Notes: a model not told the origin generated them from the sequence alone. Shown: positions 33,363-44,675, numbered from the stretch's first letter. The stretch: 64,000 bases of DNA from Achatina immaculata (GCA_009760885.1 CM019703.1:13810459-13874458), one strand, 5' to 3'. Numbers and translations: made by a program.

Positions 33363-34687
33363 CAACTTCACCTAGTCGTCTGGCAGTCATGTCCAGAGTG
33401 CCAGCTCAAACTATGTCCTTGAAAACTTTACTCTCTCTGCAGACATAAAAGCCCAATTTTGGCCGTGGAAAAAAAAGAGCATAGATAAGACGTGCAGTAT
33501 ACACGAACAAAGGATTTACGAGATAACCTGTTTCTTTATCTGTACAAGAAGAAGGCGGCGATATCCTATTTCAGTAACTCCAGTAAGTCAGTTGAGATGT
33601 GAGAAACTACGTTTAGTACTGTATAAATCTAAGTCATTTACTTTAAATAACAAATGCTTTAAAATCATGACAAATTTGGAATCGCTGGCTTCTTGACAAC
33701 TGTTCTATTACAAGTCTGTCACAAAAAATCTCGTTATCTTTTCAGGGTCTTTCCTGTGGGAGCACAACCGTTGCTTTGTTGTTTGTGCAAGACAGTGCTT
33801 TATGGTAGTGTTTGTATTGGTGCTGCTAATTCCAGATCTCAAGTTTGATTTACCAGAGATCAAGGAAAACAAGTGCTCCGAGACATTTGTCTTGTGGGGG
33901 TGGGGGGATAATGCTGACCCTGTGAACTTTTGGGCTGGATAAACTGCTACCGCTCTTGCTAGCTGAGTCCAAGTCCTGATTGGAATGCGACAGTCGAAGA
34001 TGGTTGTGCATGCAACGTCGGAGCTTAGCCTCGGAGACGGGGGATAGCTGATAAGACTTTTAGGCAGCGAGGTTCTTTGTACTGTAGATCCTAAATAAAA
34101 GTAGAGTCCAGGAAGGAAAACCTCGGGAGAGCGGTTCACATGAGTGTCAGATGGAAGGAGTGACGTAAGGAAGAAGCCAAAAAAAAATATCAGAGATGAA
34201 TTTTAATAGAGTGACCCGAATATTGTCTAACGGAGGAGTGGCAAACCTTGTGTTAATCTACATATTACATGAACATAGAGGTAATTAGTTCAATTTGTTT
34301 GATTACATCAAGAATGCTGGGCGTCATCTGTAGGTTATCTTTTAGAGTTAGGGTTATGGTTTAAAGAGTATCGGTAATACGTTCATGAAAGAAGAGTACT
34401 GCAGGAATTAAGAAGTAGAGCTGATTCTTTTTTTTCAGTCTGAAATATATATTTTTTTCTAAAAAATATCTTAGTGTCACTCTCTCGTTTAGTCACTCCT
34501 TAATCGCTGTATTTATATCACTCCTTCATTAGCTAGTCCGTAGATACACACTCAGAAACTCGTGTAAATATGTGATTGTAAAATGAAACATTCACCTGTC
34601 TGTACAGTTCTGTGTTAGTCTCCCTTCTAAATATAATATAGCTATATTCGTGGTATTCTTTGCAGATGTGTGAAAGGTGTGTCGCCG
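33363..34687. other. unassigned stretch
   Basis: Holds the longest non-repetitive open frame in the window (33708-34139, minus, 143 codons). I recognise no domain, signal peptide or homologous family in it. Chance is likely. No other feature is seen. Confidence 0.4.
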
Positions 34688-35335
34688 TCTTCTTTATTGC
34701 TCCACAAATAACACCGAGCGCTGTCTTCCTTATTACTCCACAAAGCACACTTGACACTGTCTTCCTTATTACTCCACAAAGCACACTTGACACTGTCTTC
34801 CTTATTACTCCACAAAGCACACTTGGCACTGTCTTCCTTATTACTCCACAAAGCACACTTGGCACTGTCTTCCTTATTACTCCACAAAGCACACTTGGCA
34901 CTGTCTTCCTTATTACTCCACAAAGCACACTTGACACTGTCTTCCTTATTACTCCACAAAGCACACTTGACACTGTCTTCCTTATTACTCCACAAAGCAC
35001 ACTTGGCACTGTCTTCCTTATTACTCCACAAAGCACACTTGGCACTGTCTTCTTCATTGCTCCACAAAGCATACCGGGCACTGTCTTCCTTATTACTCCA
35101 CAAAGCACACTTGGTGGTGTGTTCCTTATTGCTCCACAAAGCACACTTGGCGCTGTCTTCCTTATTGCTCCACAAAGCACACTTGGCGCTGTCTTCTTTA
35201 TTTCTCCACAAAGCACACTCAGCGCTGTCTTCTTTATTTCTCCACAAAGCACACATGGCGCTGTCTTCCTTATTGCTCCACAAAGCACACTTGGCGCTTT
35301 CTTCTTTATTGCTCCACAAAGCACAGTGGGCGCTG
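34688..35335. repeat. 36-bp minisatellite, 18 copies
   Basis: Units CTTCCTTATTACTCCACAAA then GCACACTTGGCACTGT. Left units have TTATTACTCC and GGCACTGT or GACACTGT; right units have TTATTGCTCC or TTATTTCTCC and GGCGCTGT. Thirty-six is twelve codons and the unit lacks stops in several frames. Open frames therefore run through on both strands (plus 34660-35793, 377 codons; minus 34533-35426, 297 codons). The plus frame runs on into an antisense R310 fragment, which argues against a real gene. Confidence 0.95.
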
Positions 35336-35403
35336 ACATTTTGTTTGAAAAATCCCTAACAAGAATCGTTATACACATGTATTCAGGAGCAAAGATTGCT
35401 GGA

Positions 35404-35521
35404 TTGCCAAGACCCTGTCCGAGCATTCCCTTGGCGTTTCTAGTAGTCAGCTCAGCCCGCGTTAACAGGGGAACAGGGGTCGTCGTGGTCCTGGCGGTGG
35501 TGAAGCCTGCAGGGTTTTTCT
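35404..35521 (-). repeat. R310 interspersed repeat, partial copy F
   Basis: A middle segment of the family in reverse: GCCAAGACCCTGTCCGAGC, GCGTTAACAGGGGAACAGGG, GTCGTCGTGGTCCTGGCGGT, GGTGAAGCCTGCAGGGTTTT. It is the most diverged copy in the window. Confidence 0.65.
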
Positions 35522-36311
35522 TATTTTTCTTGTATGTCCACGCCCCGTGTTTTCAAGCTAGTCAGCGAGGAGACCTATTCTCAGTTCCCTGCTATGTTTG
35601 TGTTCCCATACCTTCCTTGGGTGAATCTGCTAAGAACATCCTGCACATAGTTCATAGTTTTGCGTTGCAAAACCTTAAAACGCAGAGAATATCAGTCCGC
35701 AAGGGAGACGCACGGGATTGTAGTAAGTGCCAGTGTACATGGAAAAAGCCTTTTTATGGATTATTTGTAATTGGGTTCATATATGTGTGGTAGTATCACC
35801 TACTAATATGAGCCTTTAACAACAGGAGTGATCGTATACAGTTTGGTCTTTTTGTTTTTGTTTTTAGAGTTGTTCTGTTTTGATAGGTTAGTTTTAAGAG
35901 CTAGGCTTACATATCGGCTACGCTGTGCAGATTGTTTTCTGGCATGTATGAAATTGTTAGTTGGGCAGTACTAGGCAGTAGAGTATTAGAGCAAGGACTA
36001 TCTTGACTGGTGGAGTATGTTCACAGTTTAGATCTAAGAGTAGCACTGGAAGTCTGTAACACACTAGTGCATTTAAGCGGTTTTGTTATTAGGCGGATTT
36101 TGTTTTCTTGTTGGCGTTGGTGTGATGATGCTTGTCGTTTGTGTAATTGTCTGGGGTCCTAATCATTTCACTGTTCTAATTGTTACTTGTCACATAATTT
36201 TTTTTTAATCTTTCCTTCCTCTTTCTAACTGTTTGTTCTGTTTTGTTTTGATTTGTAAGAACTGTACTGTACACATCCGTCTAACTCTGCTCGGTGATGT
36301 CTTGTCCTGCC
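35522..36311. other. unassigned stretch
   Basis: No gene or repeat is recognised. Confidence 0.45.
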
Positions 36312-36391
36312 TTCTCTCTTCCTGGAACTGCGAGCTGGAGTTCTTTGCAGCCTATGTCGTGGAGATGTTGAGACGTGGGAGCGGGTCATGG
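36312..36391 (+). repeat. R310 copy E, 5' part
   Basis: CTCTTCCTGGAACTGCGAGC, TGGAGTTCTTTGCAGCCTAT, GTGGAGATGTTGAGACGTGG and GAGCGGGTCATGG. The copy breaks here and resumes at 36782. Confidence 0.82.
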
Positions 36392-36781
36392 CCAGTGATC
36401 GCGTTAACCAGTAATTACCGGTACCCTACCCATTAAAAACTAGAAAAAAAAGCGAAACTTTTGGAGGTCATCGGTTGCCATAACCGGTTTATACTGAATT
36501 TGCATGGATGAGAATCAGCCAGTTTTGACCTTTGGTTCGGCACGGGAGTATTTTGTAAAATTTAATTCTCGCCGCAAATAAGATAAGGGAAAAAAAACCA
36601 ACCACACAAATATTTACTATTCGCCGACACTTGTAGAGTATGTTTAATTTTACATTTAAAAATAAAGTATAAAGTACCGAATGTTGTATTGAGAAAACCG
36701 GTATCTCGGAAAGTACTCTATGGAAGATGAAAGACAGGAACAGCTGCATCAGATTCCCAAAAATCTTAGCCTGGTCACTGG
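36392..36781. mobile_element. 390-bp insertion splitting R310 copy E
   Basis: Separates two halves of one R310 copy that join smoothly at ATGG. It begins CCAGTGATCGCG and ends GGTCACTGG (inverted CCAGTGA/TCACTGG), with ATGG on both sides as a possible 4-bp target duplication. No coding capacity. A 7-bp inverted terminus is weak, so class assignment is open. Confidence 0.55.
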
Positions 36782-36893
36782 ATGGCGGCTATTTTTTTTT
36801 CAATTCCGGTGTGCAGCTAAACTACGGGGGGGGGGGGGGGTGAGCAGTACTTCTTTAGCAGACTCCACCACCATGGGGACTACGGCGATAACC
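36782..36893 (+). repeat. R310 copy E, 3' part
   Basis: ATGGCGGCTATTTTTTTTTC, GTGTGCAGCTAAACTAC then G15, AGTACTTCTTTAGCAGACTC, CACCACCATGGGGACTACGG. It continues from the 36312 half. The 3' third is absent. Confidence 0.82.
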
Positions 36894-37984
36894 AGTTTTA
36901 CTGAAGCCATCATCACACTTATCTGTGTTATTGACACTGTTGTTAAGTTCTACCGAATATTTCTGCGAGAAACATTTATAGAGCTTTCGCACATGTATAC
37001 GAGCGACAGCGGAAGAGAGCTGGTCATAGACCTGTCTTAATCCTGACTTACGCTCAAGTGCAGTAGCCTGCAGTCTTACCTCCATCTTTGTGAGCAGGGA
37101 TCGGGTAGTTCCTGGCAAAGTGCTGAGTCTATGTCTGGGAGTCACTCTGTAAATGAATGAAAGACACCAGTTGTACTTGCCCCAGTCTGATTTGATGACC
37201 ATGTTATAGGGTCTTCAGTTTGACCTCGGTTGTCTGAAACTTGTAGTTGTATGGGGAGATAACTTACTGTCTGTTACTGTCTGCATCTGCTAGTCCATTC
37301 TTAACTTTCTGCATAATCTCGTATCGAGGGATATGTCACCTACTCGAAATTTAACAAGATATGAGGAAAAAAAAAAGATGAATTCCTTTTTTTTTCCCAC
37401 CTGGATATAATTTCTGATGGAGTTCCTTTGATGAATATTCATCAGAAATTCGGGCAACTGTCTCCTTCATGAATATTCAGCTGTGTTGTCTGAAGTAAAT
37501 GGAATGTGTTTTCTTCTTCTTCTTTTTTTTTTTTTTTTTACAAAGAAGCGACTGAATCTCTCATGTGTTGTTTCTGTTGAGGATTACACGTTCCATTAAC
37601 TAATTGTTATTTCTGAGAAGAATTAAGATTTTCGACGATGAAGACTATCATATAAGGGAAATATCTGGTACGTTATTTCCCGTATATAATTAATGTGTTA
37701 CTGATAGTCTTATTATTTCGTTTCGTTCATATTGTTTATTTGAATAACTCCAATTTACTGTTTCGCACATACTTGATTTCCACTTTGCAAATTTCTGAAC
37801 GAACAATACAGTGCTATATGTTTTTTTCTTCCTCTGTATGAGTTTTTACACTGTATTAACTTTTCTTTTTTTTTCATCTTATTTGTTGTTACCGAATTGA
37901 AAATCCATGAAAATGGGGTTTGTGTAGTTCTGCCTTTCTACTGCTACGCGGAGTCTTCTTTTAGAGGTAGCAGTGTCTTTAAAA
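36894..37984. other. unassigned stretch with a palindrome
   Basis: TGATGAATATTCATCA at 37429-37444 is a perfect 16-bp palindrome, followed 30 bp later by a related TCATGAATATTCA. A long T run lies at 37527-37540. No gene is recognised. Confidence 0.45.
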
Positions 37985-38590
37985 CTTACATCTTACATCC
38001 TTCCCGTGCCGTTAAACGTCACATTGAGCTTGCATGGTAGTTCGTGAAGTTGTCCTTTTTTCGGCGAGCTTTTCAACCTCATCAAGGGATTTTATGCCTA
38101 CTAAATTGACTTCTCTTAACAATGTCCTCTTTAGAGTTTCACGTGGTCGACCTTTTTTTCTTCGACCTCTTGTGTTCCACTTGATAGCTTGTTGTGGGAT
38201 TCTCTGATTGTTTCTTTTCATTCTGTGACCGACATATGTCCATCTTCTTTTTCTGATCACCCATGAGACAGGTTGTTGTTTGCTGATCTGTCTTATCTCT
38301 GCATTATTGAATTCTTTCCACTTTATATCGAGTATTTTCCTTAATCATTTGTTTTCAAAAGAGTCTAATTTATTGTTTATTTCTTTAGTTTTCCAGCTTT
38401 CACATGCATAAATGAAGGTGAGTATTACATGTGAATTGAATAATCTTAACTTGGTTTTTATGCTTTTGCAATTCTAATTCTAACTTCCTTTCTGGTGTCA
38501 CCATCCTGATCTATGTAGCTGCCGAGGTATGCAAATTGGTTTACTTCTTTGACATCTGTTCCTCATATATATACTTTTCCTTCGTGGTTA
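37985..38590 (-). pseudogene. LINE ORF2 C-terminal half, copy 3 (longest)
   Basis: Same family as 1556-2043. Minus-strand landmarks: NQFAYLGSYIDQDGD with RKEVRIRIAKA (the RT FxYLGS motif), IYACESWK, LDSFENK, LRKILDIKWKEFNN, SKQQPVSWVIRKRRWTYVGH, RIPQQAIKWNTRGRRKKGRP, TLLREVNLVGIKSLDEVEKL and CDV-stop. It then ends GGCACGGGAAGGATGTAAGA with a TGTAAG repeat tail. The last 80 codons (38012-38260) are open; frameshifts lie upstream. Confidence 0.92.
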
Positions 38591-38924
38591 ATGGGAAGTT
38601 TTTAGAACTAGGGAACACAAATTGGTCAGCACTTGATCCTTCCATGCTGTACGTTGTTCTGATCCTACAGCGTGATGAATAATTATCATCTTATTTCATC
38701 TGTAGTGGTGGAGTTTATTGAGAAGTTTGTTGCTTATGATCTAAAATGTGAAGAGGATCATTCTAAAAACGAAATAAATGTTTATTGTTGTTGTTTGTGT
38801 TGTTATTGTTGTTAAAGTAAGCTCTTATCTACAGCTCGAATTGTCTGCCAATTTTCTGTTACAGAATGGAACCATTTATTTTTTTCACAAAATAGTGTAG
38901 TAACAGTGGTCAGGAATTTTTCGT
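38591..38924. other. unassigned spacer before satellite
   Basis: May contain further decayed LINE sequence at its low-coordinate side. A GTT microsatellite lies at 38783-38812. Confidence 0.4.
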
Positions 38925-40535
38925 GGAACTTTGACGGCATCCTTGGTCATGATTATCTCATGGGACAGTGAAGTAACCTTGTTCAGGATTATCTCACGGA
39001 ACTGTGATAGAAACCTTATCTAGGATTATCTCGTGGAACTATGATAGAAACCTTGTCTAGGATTATCTCGTGGAACAAGGTTAGAAACCTTGGTCAGAAT
39101 TATCTCGTGGAACTATGATAGAAACCTTGGTCAGGATTATCTCGTAGAACTATGACAGAAACCTTGGTCAGGATTATCTCGTGGAACTATGATAGAAAAC
39201 TTGGTTAGGATTATCTCGTAGAACCATGACAAAAACCTTGGTGAGGATTATCTCGCGGAACTATGATAGAAACCTTGGTCAGGATTATCTAGCGGAACTA
39301 TGATAGAAGCCGTGGTGAGGATTATCTCGCGGAATTATGATAGAAACCTTGGTGAGGATTATCTCGCGGAACTATGATAGAAACCTTGGTGAGGATTATC
39401 TCGTGGAACTATGATAGAAAACTTGGTGAGGATTATCTCGTGGAACAAGGTTAGAAACCTTGGTCAGAATTATCTCGTGGAACTATGATAGAAACCTTGG
39501 TCAGGATTATCTCGTAGAACTATGACAGAAACCTTGGTCAGGATTATCTCGTGGAACTATGATAGAAAACTTGGTTAGGATTATCTCGTAGAACCATGAC
39601 AAAAACCTTGGTGAGGATTATCTCGCGGAACTATGATAGAAACCTTGGTCAGGATTATCTAGCGGAACTATGATAGAAGCCGTGGTGAGGATTATCTCGC
39701 GGAATTATGATAGAAACCTTGGTGAGGATTATCTCGCGGAACTATGATAGAAACCTTGGTGAGGATTATCTCGTGGAACTATGATAGAAAACTTGGTGAG
39801 GATTATCTCGCGGAACTATGATAGAAACCTTGGTGAGGATTATCTCGTGGAACTATGATAGAAAACTTGGTGAGGATTATCTCGCGGAACTATGATAGAA
39901 ACCTTGGTGAGGATTATCTCGTGGAACTATGATAGAAATCTTGGTCAGGATTATCTTGTAGAACCATGACAAAAACCATGGTGAAGATTATCTCGCGGAA
40001 CTATGATAGAAGCCTTGGTGAGGATTATCTCGCGGAACTATGATAGAAACCTTGGTCAGGATTATCTCTTGGAACTATGATAGAAACCTTGGTCAGGATT
40101 ATCTAGCGGAACTATGATAGAAGCCGTGGTGAGGATTATCTCGCGGAATTATGATAGAAACCTTGGTGAGGATTATCTCGCGGAACTATGATAGAAACCT
40201 TGGTCAGGATTATCTCGTGGAACTATGATAGAAAACTTGGTGAGGATTATCTCGCGGAACTATGATAGAAACCTTGGTGAGGATTATCTCGTGGAACTAT
40301 GATAGAAATCTTGGTCAGGATTATCTTGTAGAACCATGACAAAAACCATGGTGAAGATTATCTCGCGGAACTATGATAGAAGCCTTGGTGAGGATTATCT
40401 CGCGGAACTATGATAGAAACCTTGGTCAGGATTATCTCGTGGAACTATGATAGAAACCTTGGTCAGGATTATCTCTTAGAACTGTAATAGAAACCGTAAT
40501 CGGAATTGTCTGGTGGAAGTATGATAGGGCCTGAA
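38925..40535. repeat. 37-bp satellite, about 43 copies, with 370-bp higher-order repeat
   Basis: Basic unit GGAACTATGATAGAAACCTT then GGTCAGGATTATCTCGT. Variants recur at fixed spacing. The unit with TGGAACAAGGTTAGAAACC lies at 39071 and 39441 (370 bp apart). The unit with ATCTAGCGGAACTATG has AGCGG at 39291, 39661 and 40105 (370 and 444 bp). The unit with TTATCTTGTAGAACCATGAC lies at 39951 and 40321 (370). The array was therefore amplified in blocks of ten units (370 bp), with one 12-unit step. No open frame of note. This is the largest satellite in the window. Confidence 0.97.
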
Positions 40536-41116
40536 CCAGCTTTGGTTAGCTTGTCCGAAAGACGCTGCAGTCCCCGACAAACTAATTTAATTTCTCGTTA
40601 AGCTGACAAAGATAAGGAGAAGAATGAATTATTCCATGGAAATGTTTTCATTATAAGTAAAATAGTGGCCTGTCTCTGATATTATCATGGAAGAATACTG
40701 TTTTTCTTGTATAATGAATCGTCAAATTCAGTTCATTCCTATTTACCTTCTCATACTCATTCAGCGATTTTTAAAATTCATTCTTATGTTTAAATCTCAT
40801 TCTATTTGTTGGAATAAAATGATCGATTGTAATTTCCAGGACAAGCAAACTGCCATGTATGAATTCAGTTTATACAATATTTCTGGTTTCTTTGTTTTCT
40901 TGGAAAGTGATTTTTTTTTTTTTTGGATAATGTAAGGTTTACATCAGTTAGCTCGGGTGTATAGAAATTAATGGAAGAAGTGGTCCCGAGTTTAACATAA
41001 CTGAACGGTGACAGGAACCCATAAACCGGATTATTAACCACTTCTATCTTTCCGAGTATACAGAAAGTTCCTCCACTTATGTAAGTGGATCGTCCTGCGC
41101 TCTGTGCATATATAAC
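40536..41116. other. unassigned AT-rich stretch
   Basis: An open frame at 40687-40935 (+, 82 codons) is Phe/Ile-rich and membrane-like by composition, with no recognised family. Likely chance. Confidence 0.35.
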
Positions 41117-41250
41117 CAGTTGTATATGTAATGTGGAGCAGTTATATATGTAACATGGACCAGTTATATATGCAATGTGGATCAGTTATATATGCAACGT
41201 GGACCATTTATATATGTAACGTTGAACAGTTATATGTGTAACATGGAACC
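41117..41250. repeat. 22-bp minisatellite, 6 copies
   Basis: Units CAGTTATATATGTAACATGG then AC, with TGCAATGTGGAT and TGCAACGTGGAC variants. Confidence 0.9.
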
Positions 41251-41705
41251 GTGTTTTGTTATATATTAGTTGGAGGTATTTTACGAAACCAGTTTGTTAC
41301 GTACAGTTCCGTAGATTTTTTTTTTTTCTGTACGTAAATCGAGATATACGCTTGTCGAAGTTAACGTTAAGTGCGAGATCCGCATGATGGTGCTGAGTTT
41401 CTTTTAGATTTCTGACTGTTCATCAGAGTTTATTTTGCTATTGGTTTATGTGACTTCATGGTTTTTAATGAAGACTGGAATCGTCATTGATAGTAGAGGA
41501 TTTGGAAGAAGAAAAGAGACTAGTGTAGATATGATTGAGATGTGAAGTCCATGAAAAGTGATTGTGATTTACAGTTTGGTTAATACATATTTTTGAGAAA
41601 CAGTGGAAGGAAGGAAGAGTCACGTATTCCCCGCAAAGCATATCACTTCCTGCGTCGTCTTTATTTATTTATTAATTAAAATTTTTGCAAATTTCTTTTC
41701 TTTGT
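41251..41705. other. unassigned stretch
   Basis: Nothing recognised. Confidence 0.4.
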
Positions 41706-41997
41706 TTAGTGCAGCTGTGGTGTAGTGGTTAGCGCACTCGCCTTGTTGATGAGAAGGTTCCTGGTTCGACTTCGCATTCTTAAGGATTTTTTTTCGGGCC
41801 GACCAGAGCCGGTGTCAAACCAGCCCCAAGAAATGAGTACCCTGGGGTTTCTGTAGGGGGAAAAACAGGCAGCGAGCAGGACAGGTGCAGGCATCACTAT
41901 CTCATATGTTGCAGCAGCTTAGACATGCTAGGACGCTCTCGGTTCACATCCCTAGGGCGTGTAAGTGTCCCGGGACACAGATTATTATTATTATTAC
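41706..41997 (+). mobile_element. tRNA-derived SINE, family 1, with (ATT)n tail
   Basis: A box TGGTGTAGTGGTTAGCGC, B-box-like GGTTCGACTTC. The body has CGACCAGAGCCGGTGTCAAA, AAATGAGTACCCTGGGG, GACAGGTGCAGGCATCACTA and a Leu/Gly-poor non-coding 3' part. It finishes at ATTATTATTATTAC. The same family is at 24845. The tRNA head is intact enough to suggest the copy is fairly young. Confidence 0.9.
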
Positions 41998-42732
41998 AAC
42001 AGTAAAAGTTTAGCTCCTGTGAACTGCGTTGAGAGAAGATGACCAACTGAGGTAATGGCCTGCGTGAAGGATCGTGTACTCTGGAGAAGCATAATAGCCA
42101 ACGCCAGTCGGCATGGCACATGACAGTGATGAACTGCATTTGAATTGTATGTATGTATGTGTGTATGTATGTGTGTATATGTGTATGTTTGTGTGTATGT
42201 ACACATTGTAGATAGTCATGTTGCATTTCACTCCCAGTTGTGATCATCACTGGCATTATCACGTGGTCGCCCTCCAGTTGCTTGTACACAAGGTATCTGT
42301 GATGTGCCTTCGAAGACCGTTCCGTAACATACAGAGGACGGTGTCTTCATTCATGGCATCTAGACTGATGACTCAACTCATTCCAGCCGCGTTTTAGGAC
42401 CAATTTGAGGGCAGATAATGAAACAAGTTTTCTCCCCCGGCCGGGCTGACTCTTCTCGACCGGGGCCACCTCATTTCATGGCCCAGCGCTGATACTATTA
42501 CTTGCTTGTTGCTCCCCGGGGTACAGGGCGCGCGAGGAGAGCGCACGTGATTTTTCTCTTTTAAAAAAAAAAAAAGTAACTGAGTTTAGAATTGAAGGGA
42601 TGCGAGGCGAGCAGCGCTGTAATTCCTGGGGATGAGTAAAGTTGCAGCTCCTTGTGTGGAAAGATGGAGTGGGAATTGGTATTGGGATGAAAGGAAGATA
42701 CTCCGAAACACGGTGGGGCTGGATGTTTGTGT
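41998..42732. other. unassigned stretch
   Basis: A GTAT/GTGT microsatellite at 42147-42202 creates an apparent THIHTYIHT minus-strand frame. No gene is supported. Confidence 0.5.
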
Positions 42733-43078
42733 GACGAAGATAACAGTAGCGTCAGATGCATTGTATGAATATGTATATATTGGTCTGTTTCACGAAAGTA
42801 ACGGGAGTGTCAGCTGCAGTGTATGATTATGTATATTTTGGTCTGTTTCACGAAAGTACCAGTAGTGTCTGCTACAGTGTATGATTATGTATATTGTGGT
42901 CTGTTTCGTGAAAATAACGGTAGTGTATGCTACAGTGTATGAATGTTTATACTTTGGTCTGTTTCATGAATGTGGCAGTAGTGTCTGCTACATTGTATGA
43001 ATGTGTATATTTTGGCTTGTTTCACGAAAGTAACAGTAGAGGTCTCAAATCATGTCAGATTATATTTTGGTCTGTTTT
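42733..43078. repeat. 58-bp minisatellite, about 5.5 copies
   Basis: Units AAGTAACAGTAGTGTCTGCT, ACAGTGTATGAATGTGTATA, TTTTGGTCTGTTTCACGA. Diverged, with indels. Confidence 0.85.
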
Positions 43079-43224
43079 TATAAAACATACATAGGGGAGA
43101 GAAAGACACCACTTGTTTAAACTGAGTTGACGGATTAATAGAAAGATCGTGAGGGTGAATACGAGATAAGACTGCTGTACTTTGGGAGTGGGTGATTCGA
43201 TAGCATAGAGGATTCTCGGAGTAT

Positions 43225-43465
43225 AAGTCTTAAACAAATACGACGGAAGCTGGACTCCGCTGAGTCGTAAACAGACGCAGTGGAAGCCGGGCTCCACAGA
43301 GTCGATAAAGTCGTAAACATATACGGCGAAAGCTGGACTCTGTGGAGTCGATAAGTCGTAAACAAACAAGGCGGAAGATGGACCCCATGGAGTCGATAAG
43401 TCGTAAACAGACAAGATGGAAGCGGGATTGCATAGAACAAGCCGTAAACAGATACGCGAGAAGTA
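43225..43465. repeat. 45-bp minisatellite, about 5 copies
   Basis: Units GTCGTAAACAAACAAGGCGG, AAGATGGACCCCATGGAGTC, GATAA. Forty-five is fifteen codons, so the minus strand shows long open frames (up to 201 codons at 43055-43660) with CLRLIDS-type repeats. I treat these as artefacts. Confidence 0.88.
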
Positions 43466-44071
43466 GGTAGAGTAACAACTCGTAGATAGACACGGCAGAA
43501 TTGGGGCTGTTAAAATAGTAAGCTCTAAAGAGAAGGTCATTGGATGGTGTATTGTAGTAAGATGCTTATAGGCTGGAGGTAAGTCGAAGTGCGCAGAATA
43601 ATAAGGCGTACACAGGTCACCGGAAAGAATGGAACAGCATAGACTGGTCGAGATACACAAGACACGAAAGGAATAAACGGCCGGCCAGACCAGGCATTTA
43701 GACGGTCTTTATCTGGACAGCCGTAAAATTATATCGACCAGAGCTGTCCTTCAGGCCACGCAGATTCCAGATGAACGAAACGTTGGAAGTTTACGAAATT
43801 TAGACATATTGAGAGGAGAGGGGGGGGGGGGGGAGGAAGAACATTTCGTAAACAAGTACTGTCTCCATGCTTCGAGAGCAAGGAGGTTTAGCGGACTGTA
43901 GGGATCAAATCCACAAACACATTTCACCCATCGATTACGTTTCTTACGTGTGCGGATAGTGTATTTTGTGTTATGATATTATAGATTTTTTTTTCTGTGT
44001 TCCCTTGTATATAGGAGTTTGTTTACCATTTGCAGCTCGATTTGTCTGGGGGTTTTTTTTGTGTTTGTTTT
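43466..44071. other. unassigned stretch
   Basis: G14 at 43820-43833. No gene is recognised. Confidence 0.45.
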
Positions 44072-44259
44072 CACCCGGGATTCTCAAAGGGCGTCCCCGC
44101 GGCACACTGGTCTGCCGCAAACTTCCGTGGATGTGCCGCGACAATCCAGAATAAATAGCGCAAAATGTGGCACTAATCTAGTCACTACTGTACGACTGTG
44201 GCTGCAGAACTCCACATGGCGAAATAATGTGCCGCGATCAAAAAGTTTGAGAAGCACTG
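44072..44259. mobile_element. hAT-type MITE, 188 bp, left end eroded
   Basis: The right end, as reverse complement, is CAGTGCTTCTCAAACTTTTT then GATCGCGGCACATTA. The left end ATTCTCAAAGGGCGTCCCCG then CGGCACACTGG matches it except for the first bases (CACCCGGG instead of CAGTGCT). No clear 8-bp duplication. An RTE-like LINE tail abuts its right end. Confidence 0.62.
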
Positions 44260-44525
44260 ATTCATTCATTCATTTGCATGTCCCTTGCGGAACTTTGCCT
44301 CCCTAACAGCACTCCTGTAGGCCTCTCGGTTATGAGCAAGATGGCCTGCTGCTGCTGCATCCATTTGCAGATCGTCAACGATGTCTTGCAGCCATCTTCG
44401 TTTTGGTCTTCCTCTCTTTCGTTTTCCCATTATGTATCCTTCCAATATAGTCTTCTCTAAATTATCATGATGTTTAATGTGTCCAAAATATTTAAGTTTT
44501 CTCTCTTTAATCCTCTTTACTAGCA
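44260..44525 (-). pseudogene. RTE-like LINE ORF2 C-terminus, best-kept copy
   Basis: An unbroken minus-strand frame of about 83 codons reads VLVKRIKERKLKYFGHIKHH, DNLEKTILEGYIMGKRKRGR, PKRRWLQDIVDDLQMDAAAA, GHLAHNREAYRSAVREAKFR and KGHANE-stop. This is the GH.kR...ekTileG...GkRgRGRPkrRW..DI end found in RTE-like and related LINE ORF2 proteins. The 3' end is (GAAT)n. The same tail, more decayed, is at 4870, 18225 and 20950. Only the C-terminus is left. Upstream sequence (to 44640) runs into C and CT microsatellites. Confidence 0.9.
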
Positions 44526-44602
44526 CTGATATAAACGAATAATTCTGAAACGTTTTCATTTTCCGAGTCCCTAAAGCCAGTGATAAATCGCTGCCACTCC
44601 CT

Positions 44603-44675
44603 CTCCCCCCCCCCCACACACACACGCGCACACACACACTCTCTCTCTCTCTCTCCCCCCTTCCCCCCCCCCCCC
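44603..44675. repeat. composite C-run / CA / CT microsatellite
   Basis: C11, CA repeats, CT repeats and C13 in succession. Confidence 0.92.

Noticed and set aside
33708..34139. 143-codon minus-strand frame as a host gene
   Set aside because: No recognisable motif, no splice context and no conservation evidence; length is within chance for this much sequence.
34660..35793. Largest plus-strand open frame (377 codons) as a real gene
   Set aside because: Eighteen 36-bp units keep the frame open on both strands. The non-repeat end runs into an antisense R310 fragment. No domain or start context is seen.
38925..40535. CRISPR array (37-bp repeats)
   Set aside because: Units are head-to-tail with no unique spacers, no cas genes are near, and the DNA is eukaryotic.
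41706..41780. Functional tRNA gene
   Set aside because: The A and B boxes are present but the sequence does not close an acceptor stem, and it continues into a SINE body with an (ATT)n tail.
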